From positions 534-8,422 of the forward strand of contig JALUEN010000219.1 in the NCBI GenBank assembly GCA_027052755.1: a stretch of DNA of 7,889 nt, given 5' to 3'. The position numbers and the translations under genes are program-made. Source of the DNA: a bacterium (GTDB taxonomy: Bacteria > DRYD01 > JALUEN01). Under the pieces are notes generated by a model. It was not told the origin of the DNA. It saw only the letters and a list, made by a program, of their open reading frames with translations, and ran no database searches. Numbering within the stretch: the stretch's first letter is position 1; each line of letters opens with the position of its first letter. Of the stretch, positions 1 to 6,029 are shown in pieces.

Positions 1-19
1 GTCTAGGGAGGTGATATAA

Positions 20-793
20 ATGAGGCAACCAATAGAGCCTTCCAGCTCTAACGTTGTATCCTATGAGATCCCATTAACTAAAAGCGGTACTGACGCTTTA
101 GAAGAGGCGTTATCAAGGTTCTTTTCCATGGTCTTCGGATGGATGTTCCTAGGGTTGTTAATAACCGGTGTTGTATCCTTCTTAATGCTCCAGAAACCTT
201 TCATCAAATTATTAGCAACCCTCGTCTATAACCCGCTGCTATTATTAGGCCTCTTTGTCCTTGAGATAATCCTAGTGATAGCGATAACAGGTACGGCTAG
301 CTCCACAAGCATGCCTCTCCCCCTCTCGCTCTCCCTCTTCCTAATCTACTCTGCTTTAAACGGGGTAACTTTAAGTCCAATATTTCTTATCTACACCAAG
401 ACCTCAATAGCCTTTACCTTTTTAGTTACCAGCATTATGTTCGCAGGATTATCAATACTAGGGTATATCACTAAAGCACCTGCTAAATGGGGAACAATAC
501 TGATGGCAGGCTTAATCGCTCTCATCATAGGAGAGGTTGTCAACTTATTCCTGAGACTTCCAGGTCTATACCATGTTCTAACAATTTTAGGGATAATTAT
601 CTTCATGGGCTTAACAATGTATGATGTCAGCAAATTAAAGAGGATAGCAGAGAGACATATAGAGCTAGTAGGTCCCTCAGCGGTTTCATCAAGAACTCTG
701 ATGGGTGCAGCCGTTCAAGGCGCTCTGTCATTATACCTGGACTTCATCAACTTGTTCCTATACTTGTTGAGACTGCTAGGAAAGAGGAGATAG
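20..793 (+). CDS. Bax inhibitor-1/YccA (BI-1, TMBIM) family membrane protein
   Basis: A 257-residue integral membrane protein of the BI-1/YccA family, whose characterised members are pH-sensitive calcium leak channels (B. subtilis YetJ) or FtsH-associated proteins (E. coli YccA). About seven hydrophobic helices can be seen, near residues 37-57, 72-91, 102-125, 128-149, 157-178, 183-200 and 230-252, after a polar N-terminus of about 35 residues. The family hallmark is the last helix, with LYLDFINLFLYLLRLLG at 238-254, and the YD pair at 201-202 closing helix 6. Asp202 and Asp241 could correspond to the di-aspartyl pH sensor of YetJ, although the loop between them is longer here; that mapping is inference. 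The ATG has a strong ribosome binding site, GGAGGTGAT at 7-15. The gene may continue an upstream operon outside the window. Family call is secure; function in archaea is not established. Confidence 0.9.
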   Translation: MRQPIEPSSSNVVSYEIPLTKSGTDALEEALSRFFSMVFGWMFLGLLITGVVSFLMLQKPFIKLLATLVYNPLLLLGLFVLEIILVIAITGTASSTSMPLPLSLSLFLIYSALNGVTLSPIFLIYTKTSIAFTFLVTSIMFAGLSILGYITKAPAKWGTILMAGLIALIIGEVVNLFLRLPGLYHVLTILGIIIFMGLTMYDVSKLKRIAERHIELVGPSAVSSRTLMGAAVQGALSLYLDFINLFLYLLRLLGKRR

Positions 794-830
794 CTCAAAG
801 ATCCTAAAAGGCTCCAAAAGGGACAAGAGA

Positions 831-840
831 TTTTTAAATT
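831..840 (+). promoter_or_regulatory. TATA-like box upstream of the mntA-hepT module
   Basis: TTTTTAAATT lies in the 98-122 nt gap after the BI-1 gene and resembles an archaeal TATA box. A start site about 25 nt downstream would fall near 861, giving a leader of about 30 nt to the GTG at 892 or about 55 nt to the ATG at 916. The T-run at 831-835 could also help end the upstream transcript. No convincing stem-loop terminator is visible in 794-891. Confidence 0.45.
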
Positions 841-915
841 GAAAATATCAATACAAGTAATCATATCAAATCAGACCACACCAAAGGTTTAGTGCTTGAG
901 GTAAAAGCTATAAAC

Positions 916-1221
916 ATGAGCGAGATATACGAGGAATCCATAAAAACTCTTAAAAAATTAATTGAGAGTGTTATCAAGGAGAGAGGAGTTATTGTATATC
1001 TCTTCGGCTCAAGAGCTACTGGTAAAGCAACACCTGGCTCAGATATAGACATAGGAGTAATTTTAAAAAAGGAAAATTCAGGGAGAATCATCGCACTCTT
1101 AAGGGAAAGAATAGAAAACTCAAATATTCCATATAAGGTAGATGTAGTAGATCTATCCCAAGTCTCAGAGGAGTTCAGGGAAAAGGTTTTAAGAGAAGGG
1201 AAAGTACTATGGAGAAGTTAG
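916..1221 (+). CDS. mntA: MNT-type minimal nucleotidyltransferase, antitoxin of a HEPN/MNT pair
   Basis: A 101-residue minimal nucleotidyltransferase. The polymerase-beta-type active site is intact: GS at residues 31-32, then ten residues, then DID at 43-45 (GSx10DxD), with a third acidic residue likely Asp76 in KVDVVDL. In characterised MntA-HepT systems MntA neutralises the HEPN toxin by adding AMP to a tyrosine near its active site. The stop overlaps the next gene by 13 nt (1209-1221), typical of translationally coupled partners. The start is uncertain: ATG 916 is chosen because the protein then begins at the helix expected for the family, with GAGGT at 898-902 as a rather distant ribosome binding site. 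GTG 892 is in frame, has AGGT at 885-888, and would add eight residues. The gene is AT-rich (61 G+C of 180 counted by hand over 901-1080, about 34%), unlike the transporter gene downstream, which hints at separate acquisition. Confidence 0.9.
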   Translation: MSEIYEESIKTLKKLIESVIKERGVIVYLFGSRATGKATPGSDIDIGVILKKENSGRIIALLRERIENSNIPYKVDVVDLSQVSEEFREKVLREGKVLWRS

Positions 1222-1643
1222 AGAGGAAGTTAAGAGAGACTGAACGAGCGTTAAAGACTCTTGAGGATATACTGAAAGAACATTATTCAACAATAGTAAG
1301 AGATGCCACGATACAGAGGTTTGAGTACACCTTTGAATCCCTTTGGAAAACACTTAAGGAATACCTAAGAGAACAAGAGGGGATTGTCTGCAATTCTCCA
1401 AAAAGTTGTTTCAGGGAAGCATTGAGTGTAGGACTTTTAAACGAAGAACAAACGCTTATGTGTCTTGAGATGACTGATGATAGAAATTTAACCTCACACA
1501 CCTATTTAGAGGAAGTCACTGAGAAAATTTACAGGAAGGTAAAGGATTATTATAAGCTTATGAGGAGTATATTTGACAAGATAAAAGAGAATTCAAAAAA
1601 TCGTTTACAACACTTTCCTCCTAACAGAGAGGAGCAAAGGTAA
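1209..1643 (+). CDS. hepT: HEPN-domain toxin, HepT / nucleotidyltransferase substrate-binding (HI0074-like) family
   Basis: A 144-residue all-helical HEPN protein of the group once called nucleotidyltransferase substrate-binding proteins. IQRFEYTFESLWKTLKEYL at 35-53 is the typical core helix. The HEPN RNase motif is present as R92-NLTS-H97, followed by T98 and Y99, that is RX4HXY. Family knowledge: Arg and His form the ribonuclease site of a dimer, and the Tyr is the residue AMPylated by MntA in studied pairs. All needed residues are there, so the toxin looks functional. It begins inside the end of mntA, with a 13-nt overlap in another frame, as expected for a type VII toxin-antitoxin pair. 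The basic tail after about residue 128 looks flexible. The next gene, a MATE transporter, starts only 2 nt after the stop. RNA target unknown; tRNA or mRNA cleavage is inferred from relatives. Confidence 0.9.
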   Translation: MEKLERKLRETERALKTLEDILKEHYSTIVRDATIQRFEYTFESLWKTLKEYLREQEGIVCNSPKSCFREALSVGLLNEEQTLMCLEMTDDRNLTSHTYLEEVTEKIYRKVKDYYKLMRSIFDKIKENSKNRLQHFPPNREEQR

Positions 1644-1645
1644 CT

Positions 1646-3019
1646 ATGACGGTACTTACGAGTAAATCTGAAAGCTCCACCTCAAACTCAAAGGGCTTTG
1701 ATAAACTGCCTGACCTCAAGGAGATACTGCTGAAAGTCCTGAAAATCTCTATCCCGGGGATGATAAACCAGCTAGTCATGTCCCTTGAGATGACAATAGT
1801 TATCCTCTTAGCCTCAGCGATGTACTCTGAGACAGATGTGGCTGCCCTAGGGAGCGCCACTTACCTCTTCTGGTTTGACTTCAGCGTGCTGTACTTTGTT
1901 CCCGTTGGGGTATCATCAATTGTATCCAGGGCATCAGGTAGAGGCGATGAGGGAACCATCAACAGGATATCCACACACGGTTTAATACTCATCTTCCTCT
2001 CGCAGGTTCTGATCACCCTCCTCTACTTCCTACTCTTAAGAGATCACGTGTTCTCCTGGTTGAAACTAGACAAATCCTTAGCTAGCAGAACTCACCTCAT
2101 CCTCAGCGCCTTCCTGCTAACCTTCCCAATTAGGAGCCTCTCGTGGTCCATCTCCTCTGTCCTGATGGGTAAAGGGAGAACGGACAAGATGACCTTAGTA
2201 ACCCTATCAGCTATAATACCGGAAGCTCTAGTACTGTGGCTAGGTTTCAGCAAGGAGGCTCCTATACACCTAGTTCTCGGCTTGAGCTACCTGATAGGCT
2301 CATCAGTAAGTCTAGTCTTCAGCTACTATCTCTACACTAATGAGGGTTTGAAGTTCAAGCTCTCTAGAAGAGATATACTAAACGATTGGCAGGAGATAGC
2401 TAGGATAGGGATACCCAGCGCCCTAACGTCAATTATCTTCAGCTTCATATATCTATTAATGCTCCCTATCATATCCAGTTTCGGCAAGAGCGTCTTAGCA
2501 GCTTTAACGGTAGCTCAGAGGATAGAGAGCACCTTGTGGATGGTAGCTTGGGGATTATACCCAGCTAGCGTAGCCCTGATAGGCCAAGCGATAGGGGGAA
2601 ACAAAATTAACCTGGCTAAGCTCTACCTGAGAGTGATAGTCTGGTATGGGTTTGTAGGAACATCAATCGTATCAGCTGTGTTGATCTTTAAAGGGTTTGA
2701 TATACTACGCCTACTAACTCCTTCAGTGGACGTAGCTATCCACGCTTACTCATACCTGTTCTACACCTCAATAGCTGCTTTCTTTATGTTATTAGAGGCA
2801 GTCTTTGCAGGAGTGATAGTAGCTATTGGTAGGACGCTTCCGCTCTTGGTAGTTGACTCCACCTTTAACCTAATGAGGCTTCCCCTCCTGTGGATATTAT
2901 GTCCCAAGCTGGGCCCAGATGGGATATGGATAGCTATAAACCTGTCAAATCTATTCAAAGGGGTAAGTTTATCAATAGTAGGTTATCAGATGCTGTCTAC
3001 TCTTAAGGGAGAGGGATAA
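1646..3019 (+). CDS. MATE-family (MOP superfamily) multidrug/organic compound exporter
   Basis: A 457-residue polytopic membrane protein with about twelve hydrophobic helices in two halves, the first starting near residue 33 and the second near 250. Typical MATE stretches are FVPVGVSSIVSRASGRGD at 84-101 and, at the start of the second half, IARIGIPSAL (251-260), followed by VAQRIESTLWMVAWGLYPASVALIGQAIGGNK (split here: VAQRIESTLWM at 289-299 and ALIGQAIGGNK at 310-320). MATE proteins export drugs or metabolites using H+ or Na+ gradients. Glu48 lies in the first helix, near where DinF-like and archaeal MATEs carry a functional Asp; this is inference. A Ser/Thr-rich N-terminus of about 20 residues precedes the first helix. 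The ATG follows hepT by 2 nt with AGGT at 1638-1641. Hand counts give 60 G+C of 120 over 1741-1800 and 2101-2160, clearly richer than the toxin-antitoxin pair. The substrate cannot be told; downstream genes suggest it may be a PLP-enzyme product. Confidence 0.92.
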   Translation: MTVLTSKSESSTSNSKGFDKLPDLKEILLKVLKISIPGMINQLVMSLEMTIVILLASAMYSETDVAALGSATYLFWFDFSVLYFVPVGVSSIVSRASGRGDEGTINRISTHGLILIFLSQVLITLLYFLLLRDHVFSWLKLDKSLASRTHLILSAFLLTFPIRSLSWSISSVLMGKGRTDKMTLVTLSAIIPEALVLWLGFSKEAPIHLVLGLSYLIGSSVSLVFSYYLYTNEGLKFKLSRRDILNDWQEIARIGIPSALTSIIFSFIYLLMLPIISSFGKSVLAALTVAQRIESTLWMVAWGLYPASVALIGQAIGGNKINLAKLYLRVIVWYGFVGTSIVSAVLIFKGFDILRLLTPSVDVAIHAYSYLFYTSIAAFFMLLEAVFAGVIVAIGRTLPLLVVDSTFNLMRLPLLWILCPKLGPDGIWIAINLSNLFKGVSLSIVGYQMLSTLKGEG

Positions 3020-3040
3020 AGAGAAACGAGGTTAAAGAGG

Positions 3041-3805
3041 ATGAGCTTTATAGATAGTTTTGAGAGGCTCTCTGAGGATATCATATCCAGGTTTGAGGAT
3101 ATCTTATCAATACTTAGATCGCCACTAACCCTACTAGTTACCTGGTCTCTCCTAAGCTCCTTAGTGCTCTTCCCGCTACTCATAGGCTTCACTGCTAGGC
3201 TATCAGAGAAGATAATGGAAGATGTGGTAGCTGGGAGGAAACCCAGCCTAGAGATGTCCCTTGATGATCTAGCAGAGGTCCTGCTGTATGCCCTGCTTAT
3301 AACTCCTATCACGCTACTCTTCTGCTCTCCTACGTTAACGGTTACCATATACGTAGCTTGGAAGCTAAAGGAGGTAGGAAGTGATATATTTCAACTCTCA
3401 ACGCTAGTTCTCATCCTAGTCCTCATACTTCCAGCCTGGCTTGGGATCCAGCTTATAGCTGTGATCCCCCTCCCCTTCTCAGTTCTCAGGTTCATAGAGG
3501 AGAGGGACTACAGGTATTCGCTTAGCTTAAGGGAACTTCTCACAGATATAGATCAGATGAAGGAGGAGTTATGGGATATAATAGCTAACCTGATTATTGA
3601 TCTCTTTCTAGTAAGCTTACCCGTAATCTTTATCCTATTAGCTCTAGCTAGAGGACTGCCAATAGCCCTCTGGCTAATCATTTCCTATCTTTCCTTTACC
3701 TTTATTATTAGCCTAATTCTACTCAAAACTATAAGGGATTTCGCTATAGCTTACACATTGCGGTTTCTGAGAGTGGAAGGAGGAGCAGAGGGAGGAATCC
3801 TATAG
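3041..3805 (+). CDS. multi-pass membrane protein of unknown function, possibly DUF4013-like
   Basis: A 254-residue protein with about five hydrophobic segments, near residues 29-50, 80-104, 118-148 (long, perhaps a re-entrant or double segment), 180-203 and 206-228. I do not recognise it firmly. The order resembles archaeal DUF4013 proteins: a first helix, then a short charged stretch RLSEKIMEDVVAGRKPSL at 53-70, then SLDDLAEVLLYALLI leading into the next helix. It opens with an amphipathic, acidic segment (residues 3-25) and ends in a glycine-rich tail. No enzymatic motif is visible. It sits 21 nt after the MATE gene, with GAGGT at 3028-3032 as ribosome binding site 8 nt before the ATG, and its stop is 2 nt before the next start, so it is probably co-transcribed with both. 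A partner or accessory role for the transporter is possible but only inferred from position. Confidence 0.7.
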   Translation: MSFIDSFERLSEDIISRFEDILSILRSPLTLLVTWSLLSSLVLFPLLIGFTARLSEKIMEDVVAGRKPSLEMSLDDLAEVLLYALLITPITLLFCSPTLTVTIYVAWKLKEVGSDIFQLSTLVLILVLILPAWLGIQLIAVIPLPFSVLRFIEERDYRYSLSLRELLTDIDQMKEELWDIIANLIIDLFLVSLPVIFILLALARGLPIALWLIISYLSFTFIISLILLKTIRDFAIAYTLRFLRVEGGAEGGIL

Positions 3806-3807
3806 AG

Positions 3808-4971
3808 ATGAGCTACCTATATATCCTTCCTAGGGCATCTAACGCTCTGCTTAAGCTATTAAGAAGTCTTAAGCTAGCTCCTAAAAGAGACATTAAAGAG
3901 GTAATCCTCTTTCCAGCTAATATCTGTTATACCTTTCCGCTAGCGGCATCTCTAACTGATTGGGAGATCAGGTTCGCTGATATAGATCTAGATACCGGTT
4001 ACATATCCTTAGGGGACGTGAGGATTGATGAGGTTGGGCTAGTGAGCTTCGTTATCCCCTATGGGAATCTGATAATTCAGGAGTTTGAGGAGATCAGGGA
4101 GGCACTACATCAGGTTTACAAAGTAGCTGGGACAATGGTTCTATGGGATATGGCTTTAGTGATGCCCACACCAGAACTTCTAGCTTACATTGAAGCCACG
4201 ATAAAGGAAAACGAGTTCTTCATCTTCAGCTTCTCCTACGGGAAACAGTTAGAGATAGGCTATGGCTCTGCCCTGATATCTCCTTTGGAGTTGAGGTACG
4301 AGTTCCCTGAAAAGATATCCCCATCACAAGCCAGGTATTACATCAACAAGGTTGACAAACTCTTTAAAGGTAAGATAAGGCCCTATGGTTCAAAGCTCTG
4401 GCTCTTTTTAAGGGAACATCCTAAGGTAAGGAGGGCTTATGAGTCTGAGCTGGAGGACGAGGCGAGAAAGGAACTAGAAGACCTTGTAGAGGAGATAAGC
4501 TCAGGTGAGGATCCGGTGATAACCTTGAGAGATGAGAGAGTCCTCACCTACTCAGAGATAGTAGAACATAAGACCAAGATCAATGAGCTGTATCACCAGC
4601 TAAGCCTTTATCTAATAGAGGATCTAATAGATGAGGGATACGAGGAGGTAGTTTTTAAGCTCCTAGATAGATCCCCGCTCAGCTGGAGGTTCAACCTGAG
4701 ATTACCATCAAGTGAGCTAAGAGATAGATACTTATCAGAGATTTTCAATGAAGGTCTCTTCGCCAGCAGGCTCTTTCCAGTTATATCTAAGTTCTTCGGG
4801 GAGACGAGGAGATTTAATAACGCCTCCTATCACTGGCTTAGGGTAGTTAACCTATTTAACAACCACCTGATAGATGAGGAGAAGGCAGAACATCTAATAG
4901 AGATCCTCAGGAGAGTCTTATTTGAGTCAGCTAGAGAGACAGGCGGTGAGAGTGATGAGGGGGGACAGTAA
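3808..4971 (+). CDS. diverged DegT/DnrJ/EryC1/StrS-type PLP-dependent aminotransferase-fold protein
   Basis: A 387-residue protein matching, at low similarity, the fold-type I DegT/DnrJ/EryC1/StrS aminotransferases that make amino-sugars and related compounds. Landmarks in order: VILFPANICYTFPLAASL at 32-49 and RFADIDLDTGYISL at 55-68 (family: a Pro-rich turn, then F.D.D...), VIPYGNLI at 82-89 (family xxYG), WDMALVMP at 113-120 with Asp114 as the likely partner of the PLP ring nitrogen, and FSFSYGKQLEIGYGSAL at 140-156 with Lys146 as the likely Schiff-base lysine. The C-terminal small domain ends with NLFNNHLIDEEKAEHLIEIL (348-367), the family's closing pattern. Odd points: the G-Y-N-Y-R substrate region is not recognisable, and an acidic helical insertion sits near 205-232. 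The catalytic pair seems kept, so it may be an active enzyme with an unusual substrate. Ribosome binding site is GGAGG at 3791-3795; the gap after the preceding gene is 2 nt. Substrate unknown. Confidence 0.72.
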   Translation: MSYLYILPRASNALLKLLRSLKLAPKRDIKEVILFPANICYTFPLAASLTDWEIRFADIDLDTGYISLGDVRIDEVGLVSFVIPYGNLIIQEFEEIREALHQVYKVAGTMVLWDMALVMPTPELLAYIEATIKENEFFIFSFSYGKQLEIGYGSALISPLELRYEFPEKISPSQARYYINKVDKLFKGKIRPYGSKLWLFLREHPKVRRAYESELEDEARKELEDLVEEISSGEDPVITLRDERVLTYSEIVEHKTKINELYHQLSLYLIEDLIDEGYEEVVFKLLDRSPLSWRFNLRLPSSELRDRYLSEIFNEGLFASRLFPVISKFFGETRRFNNASYHWLRVVNLFNNHLIDEEKAEHLIEILRRVLFESARETGGESDEGGQ

Positions 4972-5326
4972 GAGCTGGGGATACTCCTTTGGGAGGATCA
5001 CCATCCAGGGTAGGACTTTTACCAGGGATCTAATAGTCCTGGGAGAAAGCGGAGAGGTCAAGTTTCTCAATACCTCTTGGTGGAGGGAAGAGGGTCATGA
5101 GCTCAGGATCTCAGACTTATTTGAGGCTATCCTGGAATCGCCTGAGGTGATAGTTATAGGTACTGGTGCAAATCAGAGGATGAAGGTTCTCCCAGAGGTA
5201 TACGATGAACTCAAAAAGAGAGGGATTAGGTTAATAGAGCTTCCAACTGGGGAGGCTCTAGAGGAGTTCAAGAGATACCTGGATAAGGGCATAAAGGTAA
5301 TCGGCGCTTTTCACCTCACGTGTTAA
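4955..5326 (+). CDS. Mth938-domain (AAMDC/NDUFAF3-like, DUF498) protein
   Basis: A 123-residue single-domain protein of the Mth938 family, named after an M. thermautotrophicus protein and including human AAMDC and NDUFAF3. Recognisable parts: YSFGRITIQGRTFTRDLIVL at 10-29, GHELRISDLFEAIL at 47-60, VIVIGTGANQRMKVLPE at 65-81, PTGEALEEFKRYLDKG at 97-112, and the C-terminal HLTC at 120-123, a signature ending. The biochemical role of the archaeal proteins is not settled. I chose ATG 4955, with GGTGAG at 4944-4949 placed 5 nt upstream; GTG codons at 4946 and 4952 and a TTG at 4922 are in-frame alternatives, but they lie further inside the preceding gene. The gene overlaps the DegT-like gene by 17 nt, suggesting translational coupling, and its last 11 nt overlap the convergent ABC ATPase gene. 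Confidence 0.9.
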   Translation: MRGDSKSWGYSFGRITIQGRTFTRDLIVLGESGEVKFLNTSWWREEGHELRISDLFEAILESPEVIVIGTGANQRMKVLPEVYDELKKRGIRLIELPTGEALEEFKRYLDKGIKVIGAFHLTC

Positions 5327-6002
5327 GGGTCTCCAATAGCTCCCCACCCTTTAGCTGGAATACCCTAGAGCTAGGAATATACTTGAGAACCTCCTGATCA
5401 TGAGTTACTATAATCAACGATATGCCCTCTTTCATCAGCTCTGAGAGCCTTCCCAGCACTTTTCCCTTAGAACTCTCATCCAGGTTCGCGGTAGGTTCAT
5501 CTAGCATTATCAGAGATGGATCTAAAAGTAAGGCTCTCACTATACAAACCCTCTGAGCTTCTCCGACAGATAGCTTCGTAGCATCCTTACGGAGTAAACT
5601 ATCTATAGAGGAGAAGCCGAATTCCGTTAACAGCTCCTTAGCCCTAAGGAGCAACTTAGCTTTAGAGGAGGTCTTTAGGTCAAAGGGGAGGAGCAGGTTA
5701 GCCTCCACTGTGTCAGGTATGAGGGTTGGGATCTGGGTTATAAGAGGCGCTCTCCTGCGGTATCTGATCAGTTTCCTTATGGGAATGGAACTTTCCCCGT
5801 TAAAAATTCTCTCCCCTTGAAAAGCTATGTATCCTCTATCAGGAATCCTCAATAAACTCAATAGTTTAAGAAGCGTTGTCTTACCGCTTCCACTTGGCCC
5901 CATCACTATCAGGGACTCGCCAGGATATACCTCAAGGGTCGCTTTTATTCTCAGATCATCACTTACCTTAGATTCTACACTAGCTTGAAGTAAAGGTTTC
6001 AT
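5316..6002 (-). CDS. ABC transporter ATP-binding protein
   Basis: A 228-residue stand-alone ABC ATPase with every catalytic element: Walker A GPSGSGKT at 35-42, Q-loop Gln90 in LITQIPTLIPDTVEANLLLP, signature LSVGEAQ at 144-150, Walker B LIMLDEP at 164-170 with catalytic Glu169, D-loop ANLD at 172-175, and H-loop His201 in VTHD. The region after the Q-loop (IPTLIPDTVEANL) recalls the FetA/YbbL branch (E. coli QTPTLFGDTVYDNL, from memory), whose partner permease is FetB/YbbM; that subgroup call is tentative. No permease gene lies on either side: upstream is kae1 (27 nt away, same strand) and downstream the convergent Mth938 gene, which it overlaps by 11 nt. It is therefore probably translated from the kae1 transcript and must find its membrane partner elsewhere. 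Candidate ribosome binding motifs upstream of the ATG are GGGAG, 12 nt away, and GGGG, 2 nt away. Confidence 0.93.
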   Translation of the reverse strand: MKPLLQASVESKVSDDLRIKATLEVYPGESLIVMGPSGSGKTTLLKLLSLLRIPDRGYIAFQGERIFNGESSIPIRKLIRYRRRAPLITQIPTLIPDTVEANLLLPFDLKTSSKAKLLLRAKELLTEFGFSSIDSLLRKDATKLSVGEAQRVCIVRALLLDPSLIMLDEPTANLDESSKGKVLGRLSELMKEGISLIIVTHDQEVLKYIPSSRVFQLKGGELLETLNT

Positions 6003-6029
6003 ATCCCCTACTATCTCCCTAAAACCTGA

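Noticed and set aside
794..891. rho-independent-type terminator after the BI-1 gene
   Set aside because: A T-run is present at 831-835, but no stable stem precedes it; the run is better read as part of a TATA-like element.
2986..3348. minus strand frame of 120 codons opposite the MATE end and the membrane protein
   Set aside because: Serine-rich shadow of hydrophobic + strand codons, with no start context or recognisable domain.
4922..4954. TTG start at 4922 for the Mth938 gene
   Set aside because: It lies deeper in the DegT-like gene, lacks a well-placed ribosome binding site and adds residues outside the domain; ATG 4955 with GGTGAG upstream is better.
4952..4958. C-box-like GTGATGA as part of a C/D box guide RNA
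   Set aside because: No D box at suitable distance on the same strand, and the motif coincides with a gene start; similar TGATGA hits at 1475 and 5957-5963 also lack a proper D/D' layout.
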